Made by a program: the position numbers and the translations under genes
Shown: piece after piece, positions 25,693 to 39,010 of the stretch
Layout of the letters: each line of letters begins with the position of its first letter
Numbering within the stretch: position 1 is the stretch's first letter
NCBI RefSeq assembly: GCF_964204645.1
Contig: NC_134028.1
Coordinates: forward strand, 22,478,153 to 22,542,152
Direction of reading: 5' to 3'
Source: Tubulanus polymorphus
Taxonomy: Eukaryota; Nemertea; Palaeonemertea; Tubulaniformes; Tubulanidae
Length of the DNA: 64,000 nucleotides
Notes under the pieces: model-generated
Told to the model about the DNA's origin: nothing
The model's database searches: none
The model's input: the letters and a program-made list of their open reading frames with translations, nothing else

Positions 25693-27155
25693 CGTAGCTG
25701 CTTAAAGTCATCGAAAATCCTTTAACCACCTGTGGGGGCGTTTCTGAGCACAGACACAGCGACACAATTTTATCACGCGAACACTGGATGAAGTTTGGGC
25801 GAATATTGGAAAAGACGCTTCGTATAAAAAATCAGGGCAGTATAAAAATCAATCAGTGTTTGTGGAAGACAGTTTGATCGGAATCCGACTCACGTACTGA
25901 CGCTACTCCATCATCTAGCTTGTTGAATAAATAACCACTTAATGAATTTTATTTATGAGCATCATTTTCGAATTTGCCTAACGTTCTCTGGAGATACGAA
26001 CTCAGTTTTTTTCATTCGATCTGAATTTCAACTAGTGTCGATGTCGTCAATTTGAAAGGAAGTTGGAGTCAGGATTCGAATGCGAAGCAGCCATACGGTG
26101 GAAAGTGGAATAGTTGATTGTGTTGATTACGCCACTCTTTGGACAGAGGGAAGAGGGGTGAAGGCTCAGGGCAGAGGGGAGAAGGGAGAGAGGGAGGGGA
26201 TGAGGAGAGGGTTATTGAGCTCTAATTGGCTGTGTAGATTCATATTATTCTATGAAAAGATATTATTGTGTGGTACTTCATTTTATTGTATTGCATATGA
26301 TTACACTTTTTGCATCCTATTATCTATGATGGTACAATAACTTGTGGTGCAATCGAAAAAACAAAAATTCGTCGTGGCTTTTGAGGGATATACGTAGAAA
26401 TTAACGTACTAGATACGTACCAGAATATAGCTACTTGAACTAGGGATTAAAATTCAATAATATCGATTCAATTCTATTCTTCAAGTCGAAGCTGTACATT
26501 TTATAGCATATATTTGCTTCAATTGCTAGTCGGTTTTTGTTCTTTTGTTTACGGTTCGACGTAGGCCCAAACGACTTTACCCAGCTGTCAGTTATCAATT
26601 TGCGCGCACAATTCCAGATTGGAATACACTTATCGAAACGCTCGTAGAATAAGTGGCGGCAACATTTCAAATATGGATCGTTCGTTAAGCATCTCTAATA
26701 CGTGTTTGTATATAGAAAACCTGCTGCAAATACTAACACGTTAAGCCGTTTAAAGCGAGTGAGGTAGCTTCAGTTAGTGTGGTCTGATATAGCGTGTTTA
26801 AAGGTGACCCAAGTCAAACAATCCGCGGCAATGTGGTAATAGCAGATATATCAAACTACGTTTACAATGTATAATTTTGCGAGATGAAATTATCACTTCA
26901 AATTTTAGGGCCCAGGGGCCGACCCTAGAGGAGGGTGCAGGCGCACTCCCTGAATGTGTCAAGCTGCCCGGACATTTTGCGGTGAAATGAAATATGTCAA
27001 ACTGACACCTAAACAAGTTTAAATTCATAAACGTTTCTCTGTATTTCTAAATTAGAGATTATTTTTTCGTACGAACTTTCTTTCGGGGTGCCCGTATTAA
27101 GTATGATATGCCTTACTCGGTAGTTTAGGAATGTAAACATTTCATGAAATTGATC

Positions 27156-27497
27156 ATCCTCGCTTGCCAGGGTTTGAATGCCTCCTGCCAAAGCTCACGC
27201 CACCAGTCTATGTGTTAAGCCAATCAGATGCGTTGTTTTTCAACATCAGATTTGCTACGCATCTGATTGATCTATAGATACACAGACTGGTGGCCGCTCG
27301 GTGATCGTAGACTGGTTGCCGGTCCCTACCTTCTATTCTGACTGCGAGTGCAGGTGGTTCAGAATTGGAGGGCGACCAGTCTAGGTAATCTGTCCACCTA
27401 AGAAATCTTGGGCAATGTAATAGACCAACGAAGGGTTAACAGGTTGGTGTTGGCGTGAGCTTCGGCTGGCATCAACCTAACCCTGGCAAGCGAGGAT
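27156..27497. mobile_element. Palindromic MITE, same family as 59210-59486, with a nested repeat
   Basis: The ends are ATCCTCGCTTGCCAGGGTTT and ...AACCCTGGCAAGCGAGGAT. The interior holds CCACCAGTCTATG...TACACAGACTGGTGG as a second inverted repeat. A block near 27325-27385 (TCTGACTGCGAGTGCAGGTGG) also occurs at 19213-19245. CTTGGGCAATGTAATAGACCAACGA is shared with the 59-kb copy. No target duplication is clear. Confidence 0.6.
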
Positions 27498-28383
27498 AAT
27501 ACCCAGGTTTTCCAAATACATTTTAGTATTTAGTAGAATTCATTACGGAGTGTATGGACAGGTATCGAAATTGAGGTAAAATCTTGTGTATTTAATTAAG
27601 TCATGATTGGTTTATGCGGTGTATCTGAATAACAGGTTGTGATGTCAGTGCTTGAAACCAAGCGCATGACCGGGATACGAACCGTATCCTTCGCGTCGCA
27701 GCCCGGCATAAGCTAGCCTTAAAATGTCCACGGAAAACTCAGATAGGGAATTCGATTCATCGAAATTCGCTTTGACTATAACATCTTGCGCATTTCAATA
27801 TAGAGGCTGCGTGTTACACGATTTTCCTATTTGTCGTCAAAAGCTGATTTCGAAATAACAAACAAATCAAACAATGGAAATCGTGGCGGCATATTTTTAA
27901 CGGCGGAATGAAACAGCTGGTTTTATTGCGTTACGGCGCGCGGGACTGTGCAACAATTCATGTGCTGCAAAATAACCAGTTTACAATTCAAAAGCGGAAA
28001 ACTGACAAAAGATTCGTCGACTCTGAGAATCCTTCAATCGGAAAAGGGCTTATAAAAACATAAAATCGGCGCCATTTAATGCGCAGAACATCAAAATATA
28101 CGGAAGCTAATCGCGACGTCACGAAAATAGGCATCGCGCGATCGGTTTGAAGGTCGCGCGGTTGCGGTAATCGCTAAAGCTTGTGAGAGTTTATTTGAAA
28201 TGCGGAATTAGCACGACACGCCCGAGAAGCGCTGTATAGATTAATTTAGTGTCGTAATTAATCTGCAGGGTTTGGTCCGTTTGGCTTCTTCTGAACATTC
28301 CTAAAGAAAATAACTTCATTTCATTTACAGCTAGCCTGGGACGAGCTGTACAGTTGTAGCCTGAGTCGTCCAAAAGCTTTATC

Positions 28384-28560
28384 CATTATTTAATCTTAAG
28401 ACTAGTGTTGTTGTAAGATTTGCTACAAAACTTTGGAGCAATCATTTCAAAAAATTTCAATCATTTTGTAATCAATTTGTCGAATTTACTCCAAGAAATA
28501 GCTAAGATGTTCTTAAAGACTGGTCTTAAATTTAAGCCGTGACCTTGCACCTGGCTTGGC
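28384..28560. mobile_element. Degenerate CAGTTGCA-family MITE
   Basis: AATCTTAAGACTAGTGTTG and AAAGACTGGTCTTAAATTTA, ending AAGCCGTGACCTTGCACCTGGC, follow the family consensus. The middle has diverged. Confidence 0.45.
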
Positions 28561-29249
28561 TCCGGAAAAATCTCTGCTTAAACCTACCTATTTAATTAGA
28601 TCGTAGAGGATATCAATACTCAGTGTTGCAGGTCCGTTTTTACAAAGAACTCGATGAAAATAGCAAAGAAGCATTATCATTATTAGCATAAGAAAGAATA
28701 GTGTACTGACGCGACCGAACTCGGAGGAAAAACCTCGCTAACGGTATAGAAAACGAAAAAAACCAACTCCGGAATCCCGTATTAGGTCAGCGTCAGCTTC
28801 CAAGAAACTATCTATAAATGCATGACGAGTGGGAGGTTGACGGTAATGGATCTTCACGCGTGACTCTTCCTACTGATACCAGCGCCAAGTATACACAAAC
28901 ACACAGCGCGCACTCCTCTCACCCAGCCCCCCATTAACCGAGTACCCACACTAAATTGATGGCAGACATTGCCGCGTTTGAGTGGAGTGCGTTTTGTCGA
29001 GAAGTCGACGAATGATTAACGAACGGTCAACAAACAGCGACCGGGTCCGAACGGTTTACCGTGTTTACCGCCAGGTAGAACTTTTTTCCTAGAACTGGCT
29101 GTCCACAACGCCAACACTCAATCGCGCGGGTTTTTTTCAGGTCCACGCACTCGGTTGCGACAAAGAAGGAAATGCATTTACATCAGCTAATTACGTATCG
29201 TAGACAAAAAAATGGTGTAATGTACTTTGTGTCCCCCAATGAGCCCAAG

Positions 29250-29576
<327 letters not shown>

Positions 29577-30892
29577 TCATATATATATACATGTCATTTC
29601 GATAAACAAGCCAGCCTATAATAAGGCTTACAAGACACATTGACATTTTCAAGTACAACAAACATGTGTGTAATTGTGCCATGAATGGTCTTGAATCTTA
29701 AGAACCAGTCTTATGTCATTCCAGAAAGATGAAATACACAGCTATACGTATTATGAGTCTTACTTATTTCGTTTTCTCTTTTCGATTCGATATTCATTTT
29801 CCCTTTGCCGATAATTTACTTTCCCTCATTATAATAGATTATCATTTTTTGCCGTTTCGTAATTCTAAGCAGACGACCGCTGAAAGGCGGGCCGCATTTT
29901 CTGCTCGGAAAGAGTTGACACTCTTTTTAGCGGTTGCGGCGAGCAATTCGCGGTATGCGTCTGATTACGAAAGTTCGGAATATTTCCGTGAAAGGAAAAC
30001 GTCGTTTGAAAAATAAACTCATTCATTCGATTTCCATTGTCTGCCCGCGGTGATTGATGGTATCATCGATCAACCGTTAGTTCACGTTTTGACACCTTTC
30101 TATCCATTGTTATTCGGGGGCGGCTATCGTTTTCTCAAGCATTTCGTACGCTCGATAAAAAAGACGTTTTCCATTTGAAAAGAAACCAGGACAGCGACGA
30201 GTATAGATCAATGAACTTCGTCCTTTTCTGTACGCGAAAGCAGATCCTATAGAGTTTTTCAGCGCGATTAAGATCTCTTTACGAATTGGAAACGGCGTAA
30301 CTTCGATCATGCGAAAAAGAAATACTTCCCTGCAAAAAAATTTCAAAAGACGTTCCACTTCTTTAAATATTTGATTCTAAATCGGCTCGCTCGCTCGAGA
30401 TTTTGTTTGCCCTATTTTTTTCCTCATTCAACTTTCGTACGCGCGCTTGTGACGTCAACGATCGCGTTAATAGGGTTCGAGTCCCGCGGGAGCTTTTTAC
30501 TCGACGCGAATTTTCATTAAACTAATCAAATCTGCTCGCGCACTGATTTCTTCGGTTGTTTATCTTCGATACGGAAAAACCTGCCCCGACGTCAAACCTG
30601 CACACTTCGGATCTATAAACATCGGAATTCCGAAAATCTGCAATGTCGCCGATAGCCTGGAATGTTTCGATTACTCGCCCGTGTCACGGTCAATCAATAA
30701 ATGAACTGTCATCTGAAAAGCGTTTCACCGATTTAAATCCAGTTAATTAAGTTAGTATTCGTGTTACAATCAATAAGCAGTCTCCATACATCAACATCGC
30801 ACTCTGGTTTATAGATATATACACGGTGTTGATGTGATTTTAGAGCTCGGCTTTCCCACCCTGTCTACCTGATTGGGCGTTGGTTCGTTGTT

Positions 30893-30970
30893 TCCACCCT
30901 CAGTGTAAGTTCAAAAGACAATTGTTTTTTTATTTATTCTGACTTTTGAATTTACAATGTGGGTGAAATA
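30893..30970. mobile_element. Small hairpin MITE (about 78 bp)
   Basis: CCACCCTCAGTGTAAGTTCA, then AAAGAC, pairs with GACTTTTGAATTTACAATG, then TGGGTG, around a T-rich loop. It fills most of its own length as stem. Confidence 0.5.
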
Positions 30971-33479
30971 ACTACAATCCAGACTGAAAATAGTCTCAAC
31001 TATCTACAACAACATTTCCAATGCCACTGTCGCGGCCAATGAAAAACAAAGCATTATAAAGAACTTGACGTTTTAAAGAATGGTATATCCATTGAATTTG
31101 AGTTAAATAGGGCAAATTTGTTCTCTAAAAAATGTCGGCGGTAGGAAAGCAATGGCATTCAAAAGGAAGGCGTTATAACGAAATTTGACTGGATCCCGTT
31201 CCACAGTTGTGAGTTAGACTCATTGAAAATGAACTGATTTTAACTCAGAGTTAACTCATTGAAAATCAACTGATTTCAACTCAGAGTTGCGGAGCCGGAC
31301 GCTGTAGTTTAATCTGAATGGTTATCTAGAAATTATCCGGTGATTCAAAATGAATTTAGGCCCTATTCTCAATCGTGGTTCCACTCTCGGTAAGGATTCG
31401 AGCCTGACGTTCACATACCATTGCTCCGTTAACCCCGTGTATAGAATTCGAGTCTATGGCGGCCGTGGTACTAGGCGGCGGAGTCCCAAGTTTAAAAGTT
31501 TCGAATTTGATCAGCTTTTGAAATATCTTCGTGCCCGGAGCATATAATGAAATGCGAATGAATAACAGCGCACAATTTTTACAATTAGTTTATTGCTTCC
31601 ATTCGCGGAAATTGTTTTTATGCCGACTTCGACTCGAAAAATCTTATTATTTCCACGACGATTGGATATTCAACATTCAACAAAGATATCTCATAAAATC
31701 TGTCCTCATTGCGGAATTAAATGGCGATTTAATGGATAGAATGTCTTAATTAATCCTTGAAATGTTATTAAAAATGTCCTCAATTCGTAAAATAAGATTG
31801 AATGATATTTCTAAAGCTCGGATTGTCGAAGTTCAATAAAGCTATCCATAGCGGTAGTAAAAGGTATTGTGCGAATACGAATTGATGGTGCCTTGTGAAC
31901 CGACTGACGAGTTTGAGTATATTGCGAAATTCAAGAGGTCTACGTTTGCGAAACCATCACGATCCATGTGATAACTGAAAACTGTAGAATTTGGTACGGT
32001 TTGTTATGTCCAAGATAAAGATAAAAAGCCGAATCAGTATCAATCGACAAATTCGAGTATATTTCAATGCCTGGCGCAATGCCAATGAAAACTCAAACCA
32101 AAGAGTTTTGATTCGAGTTTCCGGAAAAACTTCGCGTTAAAATGATGTAACTGACGAGTGGTGAGTGGCAGTTAAAATGTTTATGTAGCAAGTCGATCCT
32201 TAATTTTTAACCATCTTAATTCAGGTCTTATAACCTTTTTTCGGATTCAAACCTCACGCCTTCATAATATGTATCAATGTTTTATATATAGAGCAGTATT
32301 TTAATAAATAATGATCCAAATATTGTATCAATGATATCGATGATATTAAGTAACGATAGTAGATCCAGACTCGGTGAATTCGCGGCGTTCGCGTTGTTCG
32401 TTAAATATCCCGTTAAAAGTGTCGAAAGCCGTTGTATGTTACGGCGAATACGCGGGCTCGATTTTCAATGAAAAAATCATTATATCTCTCCCGGAGCATA
32501 TCATACATATATGTATATAGCTATCTATTCAATGTGTCAAGAAAATGAACGATAGTTTCCGATGCTCTGTCGACGACGACCAAAAGACCGCCGGCTATTG
32601 TACGAATCAACCGCATCCAATTATATTTGTATCTAGATAAGTATTGTACACACATTCGATGCGCACTTTTGTGTCGGTTACTGGTGGCTCATCCTGATTA
32701 ATTCTCTGGTTTGGATATTGTATATCGTGCATTGCGTGTGCTCGATATCGGAGAATTCTATCGACAAAACGGAAAGAAGTGCGTATCATTCGTAGAGTTA
32801 TGGCCATCTTCAGCCGTCAAGGGATTCAAACGCACTACGCTAAAGCTGTTCACCGAACCCCTTGACCTCACGAGTCGTTGGAGTCGTTACTAGCCGACCG
32901 GAATCCGGTCGTACCAATCACAGCGCTTGTAACAAACGACTCTATGCTTCTATTGGTTTTCCCGTTAAATGGACCAATCAACGAACGTTTTACTGAACAA
33001 GGAACTATTTCGCAAATCGATATATGACGTCATGCGCAACAGCGCCGGTAATGAAATCACGCTTCGTAAGGCCAGGGGGCTGGTGGAAGCGAGTATGGGA
33101 GTGATACCGGACCCCTGGCAAGCGAGGATGAGTTATGGCATGTCTTGTGACGATATGAGATCGGCATGGGAAAAGTTTACGGAGGATTTGGAGATGTTCT
33201 AGTAACTTACTATAGGCCGTTGCTGTAAGCGTAGAGCTGGAGTTTGTAGTCGATGTGAAAAAGCTGTCTCGTTGAAATTCTGGGAAATGTATTATTTCTG
33301 TTAAAAGTGGACAGCTGTCCGAATACTCTTTTCTACGTAGTTTAGTTTACTCTGAAATTGTTACAGTCACTCGGATCGTACGTCACACGTGGTCGCCATC
33401 ATTCCAGCACATTTGCTCGGTCTATTAAAATCGATCTCACTTTTCTACGGCGTGGAATACATTCAGATGGAAAGACTCC

Positions 33480-33620
33480 AGGGCCAGTTCCATAGTCATG
33501 GCTTAGACTTAAGATCAATTTAAGGCCATCTTAGTTCTCAAACTAATCTTGCAACTTTAGACCAGACCTAAGATTTATGACCATTTGGACTTAAGTCTCA
33601 ACTAAGGAACAAGCCCCTGG
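33480..33620. mobile_element. CAGTTGCA-family MITE
   Basis: The segment reads CCAGGGCCAGTTCCATAGTC, then ATGGCTTAGACTTAAGATC, and closes GACTTAAGTCTCAACTAAGG then AACAAGCCCCTGG. Its ends, CCAGGGGC-like, pair as an inverted repeat. It lies directly before the MITE at 33638. Confidence 0.6.
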
Positions 33621-33637
33621 TTAGTAGACATAGTGGT

Positions 33638-33817
33638 AATAGGGAAGTTTCCAGTTACCAGGCGCCATTTTGAGGTGGTCCCAAAGGTGCCAAAAGAGGG
33701 ATGGGTGACATAATCGCGCCAGAGGTTTTAGTTTTAAAATTGTTAAAATCTGTCCAACAATGCGGTACCTGTGGGACCGCCTCAAAATGGCGCCTGGGAA
33801 CTGGAAACTTCCCTATT
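33638..33817. mobile_element. MITE with 45-bp terminal inverted repeats
   Basis: The left end AATAGGGAAGTTTCCAGTTA, then CCAGGCGCCATTTTGAGGTGG, is mirrored by CCGCCTCAAAATGGCGCC, then TGGGAACTGGAAACTTCC, at the right. The pairing runs about 45 bp with very few mismatches, around an interior of about 90 bp. Superfamily not identified. Confidence 0.7.
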
Positions 33818-34587
33818 TAAAAGTTCATTATCCGCCGGTTACCTCTAACCAACCTTTGAGCAACTGGCCACTGGTATTGACCAACATCACCACCTGGCGG
33901 ATTGACCGAAAAGAGAATCGATTGTTGAAATAAACGTTCGGAGTTCTCGAATCGTAAAATCATTCGAAGAAAAATCATCGATCTGTAGCAGGAAATATCT
34001 CTGAAAATATGACTCTGCTATTATTAAAAGAAACTTTCGTGACAAATCGAAAGTTGTGCGAAACGCAAGGGCACGCGACCTTGGCTTAATGGAAATTTCG
34101 TTACCGATTTATGAGCATTTTCCCGGTTTGCGACACTGGTTCTGAAGGGCAAACACCCCTAGCAACGGCGACGACGAACAAAAAACGACGTCCCGGCGGC
34201 GGTGCTCGGGGTAATAATCGTCTTCCCCGCGAGAATTAACATCGCATTACTAACATTAATAATTCCGTCGCACGCGCTGTGATTATTGTTTCGCACCGAA
34301 ATGACACGGAATAACACACACAGACTCTCATTTTTAAACTCGCCTCAACACGGAACACGACTGTACGTAGTAACTGCAGCAGCATGACGCGCGAATTCGA
34401 AAAACGCATTACCTCAACAGCGGGGAATATTTTGAGATTAATAAAGCTATAAATTAGAAGATAGTATATTACGACCGACTTCGAGAGAGATATTTCGTAA
34501 TTCTGAATTTCGGTGTTATCAATGATATGTATAATAAAGCATGATATGAATTGAATAGACGAGTTTTACGCGTAGATCGGTAGTCGG

Positions 34588-34804
34588 GTAGACTAGACCC
34601 AACCCTAGCAGGCGAGTAGACTAGATCTGACCATGGCAGGCGAGTAGACTAGACCCAACCCTGGCTGGCGTGTAGACTAGACCCAATCCTAGCAGGCGAG
34701 TAGACTAGATCCGACCCTGGCAGGCGAGTAGACTAGGCCAACCCTGGCAGGTGAGTAGACTAGATCCGACCTTGGCAGGCGAGTAGACTAGATCCGACCC
34801 TGGC
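34588..34804 (+). repeat. Minisatellite, nearly eight copies of a 28-bp unit
   Basis: The unit is GTAGACTAGACCCAACCCTG followed by GCAGGCGA, with ATCCGACC variants. The block CCTGGC..GCGAGTAGACT resembles, in reverse, ACCAGTCTACTCGCCAGGG of the repeat near 19258-19276. The array therefore probably grew from a mobile-element fragment. Confidence 0.8.
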
Positions 34805-35865
34805 CCAACCCGAAGTTCGCCCAAGCTTCATGTCATATCACGATTCGTCACCGGAGTCGAGGAACAAGGCCATCGCTCTCAACAAAGATGGCGAGACAGA
34901 TATCTTCTTCCAGGAGCAACCCACGTAACCACAATGATTGTTGCGACGGCAGGGAATTCCGTGCTCTGACGTCTACGTCGGAACGTTGACGTCACGCGCA
35001 CGAGCTCCACGTATCGTTCACGCGACGTCAACGCTGTGACATTTTACCGCGTTTAGCAACCGCTTACGTCAACTACCAGACACTTAAAATCTATTTAAAA
35101 GATTAGGCTTTCCGAAAATAGACACGTTTCGCTCGTCGCGATACTGCGTCTTCGCACTGCGAGTGCCCTGTAAATCCACTTTAATCCCGACACCATCTGC
35201 TATTTAGAACCTATTTATAGCGCCTCTTACGAGATTATATTCCACGAAGAAGCCATTAGTTTACACGGGTGACTAGAATAACCCCGCAACTATAGGTTTA
35301 GACATGAAAATTTTGGGAAAACTTCCATAATCTCGACTTTTGGCAAATAGTTCTTGTAAGTCAATTCTGTATTTTGGTAATACGTTGTATCGAAGGACAG
35401 AATTATCTGGGCTCAATTTATTTTTTTGTAAAAGACGGAACAAAACAAACTTTGAAAGTTTGAGGGGAATTTACCGCGAATTCTAAATGTACACATTATA
35501 GATTAATCACTTCGGTATCCAATCAAAAAAAACCTTATGCGCGAATCGCATTTGCTAAGCGCCGAGTTCGAATCCCGCCGACGATGTATTTACGTGGCTC
35601 GACGTTTGTCGTTTTTACTAATGCGCGAAAATTGTCCGCTCGAATTTAACGACTTTCCGAACGAGTTGTCGCCGATGATAAATCACGATGTTGACGGTGA
35701 TGAATTTTTCACGACCGAAAGTGAAAACCGATGTCGTTCGCACGAGACGATACATGTTTATATCGTCGATTTCAGGTCGAGCGACGTTCGTCAAATAATA
35801 AACCGGTTAGAAATGGTTAGTTTTTAGCGCGTGATCGTTTGTAGTCGAGCACCGAATACAGTTCA

Positions 35866-35935
35866 TCCTTCATCGGCAGGGATTCGAACCCGATGGCATC
35901 GCGAGATTCAGCCACGATCCAGTCAAAATGGCCAC
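35866..35935 (-). repeat. Single arm of the fold-back tRNA-like family
   Basis: ATCGGCAGGGATTCGAACCC, then GATGGCATCGCGAGATTC, matches the left arm of the fold-back elements at 18103, 50650 and 53353. No second arm follows; the sequence passes into the LINE tail at 35943. Confidence 0.5.
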
Positions 35936-35942
35936 TTTGCTT

Positions 35943-36400
35943 AGATAGATAGATAGATCGATATTTTTATTCCTCGTAAACCGTACATACAATATCGATG
36001 ATAGTTAATAGGCTGTAGTTAATAAATGTCTAATACTCTTATCCTACTCCATTCATGATACTGTATATATGTTTATAGCCTATTCTCTGTTACATTGATT
36101 ATGTTAAAATTTCCTTCTAAACTGCTCCATTATACTGTATTATTTTTGTTTTTTTTTCTATTCTCCATGTCTCTTGTTTGTCCTTTCCACTTTATTGAAA
36201 ATGTCAATCCATTGATGTATATGTTGATATTCTTATCTTTTTTATATACATGATGTTGGTTCCGAGGGATACAATGTGAGCTAATAGGCTGTAAACTTAT
36301 AAACTTGACACCCAATGGGTTCCCAAATAGAGTCGGCCCAATTGGGATACCCGCACTCACCAGATGACGCAACAAAACGCCGGGTCATCCGATAAAATTT
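35943..36400 (-). mobile_element. Possible LINE 3' UTR with (ATCT)n tail
   Basis: Read on the minus strand, the sequence ends with GAGGAATAAAAATATCGATC followed by (ATCT)4, the form of a CR1/RTE-like 3' terminus with a short tandem tail. Above it, 36375-36130 is open but shows no recognisable protein. The body is A/T-rich. The type of element is an inference from its end alone. Confidence 0.35.
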
Positions 36401-36846
36401 GAACCCGATACTAAGGCTTCCAAATCCGATCATTATCAAACGAGTGATCGGATAGACATAAGATTTCCCTTCTTATTCAGTGTATGGTATAGGTTTCACT
36501 GAAAAGTGATAAACTTATCAATAAAATGGACGGCATGCCTGAACAGAGCTATAGGGTAGGCTGTATGCACTTTCTGGGACCTTCGTTTAGAAAACGTCAA
36601 GTTCATCCCACTCGGATTGTCTACTAGACGTGTTTAAGTCTGACACGTCTTTCACTGACTAGCCTGTCTATGTGAAACTCGGTTTATCCGTTATATAGTA
36701 TAGATCGAACACGGCAACCTGTCCGGGGTAGTCGCGTCTGCCACTGCCAATCAACGGAACATTTCCGCCGGCTTGAATTAAACCTCGGCGAATTAGTATC
36801 AAGCTTCTTCGTGAAATAAATACAGATTCGACGTCGCTCGCGTGGC

Positions 36847-36971
36847 GGAGAGGGAGAGGGAGAGGGAGAGGGAGAGGGAGAGGGAGAGGGAGAGGGAGAG
36901 GGAGAGGGAGAGGGAGAGGGAGAGGGAGAGGGAGAGGGAGAGGGAGAGGGAGAGGGAGAGGGAGAGGGAGA
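36847..36971. repeat. (GGGAGA)n tract of about 125 bp
   Basis: About 20 uninterrupted copies of a homopurine hexamer. Frames reading (RE)n, (PS)n or (PL)n are artefacts. It lies 180 bp from a (GA)n tract at 37153-37172. Confidence 0.97.
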
Positions 36972-37411
36972 CGGAGAGATGGGTATACGGTGTGTCGTAT
37001 ATAATGACGCGGCGATGTCGACATCCCGTATCGTCGTCGTCGACGTCGCGATGAAAACGATTTTATTAAATTTTGTGAATTTAAGCGCAGTTTGTCGTGA
37101 ATAAACACCGCAAATATCATCACCAAAATAATATCCGATAGGGAAGATAGATAGAGAGAGAGAGAGAGAGAGTCGGAGAGACGGGGAAGAGGAGAGAAAA
37201 CGTCGCGGAGAATTCAATTTAAATTTTGTCATCGCACATGACGCTATTTAAGCGGTTGTATTTTTTTCTATTTCCGTCAAGTTTATCAATCGTAGGTTCA
37301 CGGAATATTTTAGCGCTTTTACAGCACATGACTATATTTGATGAATGCATCGCAGGGAAAATAAAAAAGCTATTGATATCTGCGGTATTCATCAAAGACA
37401 TGATACTATGA

Positions 37412-37686
37412 CCGCGATCACACGGAGCGTTTTTGGCCTGTGCTAAATTTTGTTCATGGCTCGGAACCACTATTCCCACGGGCGCCAAATGGGCCCGGGC
37501 CAAATTTGTCCATGAATGTCGGACCAAGCCCGAGCCAAATTCTAGCATGGGACGAATAATGATTGCGTTCGCAACTGGTTCCGGAAATGACTCGTTTCGC
37601 TTTGTTTTAGCATTGTTAAGTAAGGAGTGAGTGGTTTATGTTGAACGCGCTCTCTAATTAGACTCGGGCCAGATATGTGATCGCGG
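37412..37686. mobile_element. Candidate MITE with CCGCGATCACA ends
   Basis: CCGCGATCACACGGAGCG at the left is mirrored by TGTGATCGCGG at the right (37676-37686), 275 bp apart. The interior contains a repeated GCTCGG/GGGCCCGGGCCAAATTTG theme. No target duplication is clear. Confidence 0.45.
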
Positions 37687-37794
37687 CAAATGGCTGTACC
37701 GACCCCGGTCCATGTTGAAAAGAGAAGTACAACACCCTCGAGCTATTGGAAGCGTTCAGAAGTCAATCTATCAGACGCGGTATCAATTTACTCC

Positions 37795-37920
37795 TGGGTG
37801 GAGTGAGGCAATGGTCTGAGAGTCTCGCCAGGAAGACTGCGGATTTGTCCGGGATTCGAACCCTCAACATGGCAATGGCAATCGTATGGTCTAACCCCTC
37901 ACCCGCGCCGCTCCACGACT
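37795..37920 (-). mobile_element. tRNA-like SINE, family C-like
   Basis: On the minus strand: GTGGAGCGGCGCGGGTGAGG, GGTTAGACCATACGATTGCC, then GAGGGTTCGAATCCCGGAC. The B box is perfect. The tail CGCAGTCTTCCTGGCGAGAC is shared in part with sequence near 19175-19190. Confidence 0.5.
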
Positions 37921-38819
37921 TAGCATCCCAGACTCGAACGCTGATCTATCAGGGTATATCAATCCATCAATCTGATGACGTCATAGGGAGAATTAGGAGG
38001 CAGCGGCCAACTTTAACGGAATTGTATACCGGTTATCGATCACCACACACGCCTGGGGAGCGGGCACGTTTTATTTTAAAGGCTGTACGCACATCGCATT
38101 CATTACGGCCAATTTCGTTCATACATATCATAATCCGATACATATGTCCAATCGATGATAGACAATAATACCGCGAGTCCGTAGGGCAAACGAGAAGGGA
38201 GGGTCGTTTGTGTGTGAATTTAAACAGCTGTCCCGGTGGCCCTTTATATCCGTTTTATTTGCCTCTCATCGCGAGTGTACAATCTTTCCGACGTTTAGAG
38301 GGGTTTGCTCAACGACGCCGGGTCTAACGCGCGCTAATGATTTCCAGAATTCCCGAACCCCCTCCGGGCACAAAACGTCGTAAAAGAGAAAAAAAGGAAT
38401 TGCGACGGTTATTATTCTGACAACGAAAAGTATCTGAGTCATTTTGCCAAGCGTGATATACTTACTATTCCTTGGATTGGGAAAGATATAATCGAAGACA
38501 CACGTTTCGAACTAATTAGATGAAGAATTCATCAGTTCGTTTGCTGTAATTGATGTAAAGGAATGTTCAGGTAGAAAAGATCGATCAATAAGTAGATAAT
38601 CTAAGTTTTTTTCTCGAATAATTTCTATAATGCAAAACCGATTTACAGCCTTCGTTTCGGAACCGACGAGATGTAATATTTTTCTAATAGCCCATTTACG
38701 TATAGGTAATTTTTGATGTTTATCACGCGAGGTTAATTCAACCTGGTCTGGAAATGCGAGACGATTCCATAAAATGGCGATAGGCTGAATCTGAATTAAT
38801 CATTTTACACTTTTGGTGA

Positions 38820-39010
38820 TGGTTCTATAGTCAAGACTTAGATTTACGATCGGCCTTAGACGACCTTAGCTCTATCTAAAAGCTCCACCTACGTAAAACC
38901 AGTCTTAAGATTTAAGACCACTTATGTACGTAAGTCTCGATTATGGTACCGGCATAGTCATGGCTTAATTCCAAAAGTGATCTTAAATCTTAAGATTAGT
39001 CTTAATTTGT
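38820..39010. mobile_element. One and a half CAGTTGCA-family MITEs
   Basis: GGTTCTATAGTCAAGACTTAG to CGTAAGTCTCGATTATGGTACC forms a full degenerate copy (38820-38950). A second, partial copy (GGCATAGTCATGGCTTAATTCC, then AAAGTGATCTTAAATCTTAAG) starts immediately after it. Confidence 0.5.

Noticed and set aside
35537-35827. A 96-codon open frame on the plus strand
   Set aside because: No recognisable domain; its start overlaps a tRNA-like GAGTTCGAATCCC sequence, and there is no splice support.
36668-37232. Open frames of 152-182 codons reading (PS)n or (PL)n, and (RE)n on the other strand
   Set aside because: They are translations of the (GGGAGA)n tract.
37795-37920. Possible genuine tRNA gene (perfect B box)
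   Set aside because: The arms do not fold into a full cloverleaf and the sequence shares flanks with other repeats; SINE more likely. The same holds for 18352, 19290 and 59553.
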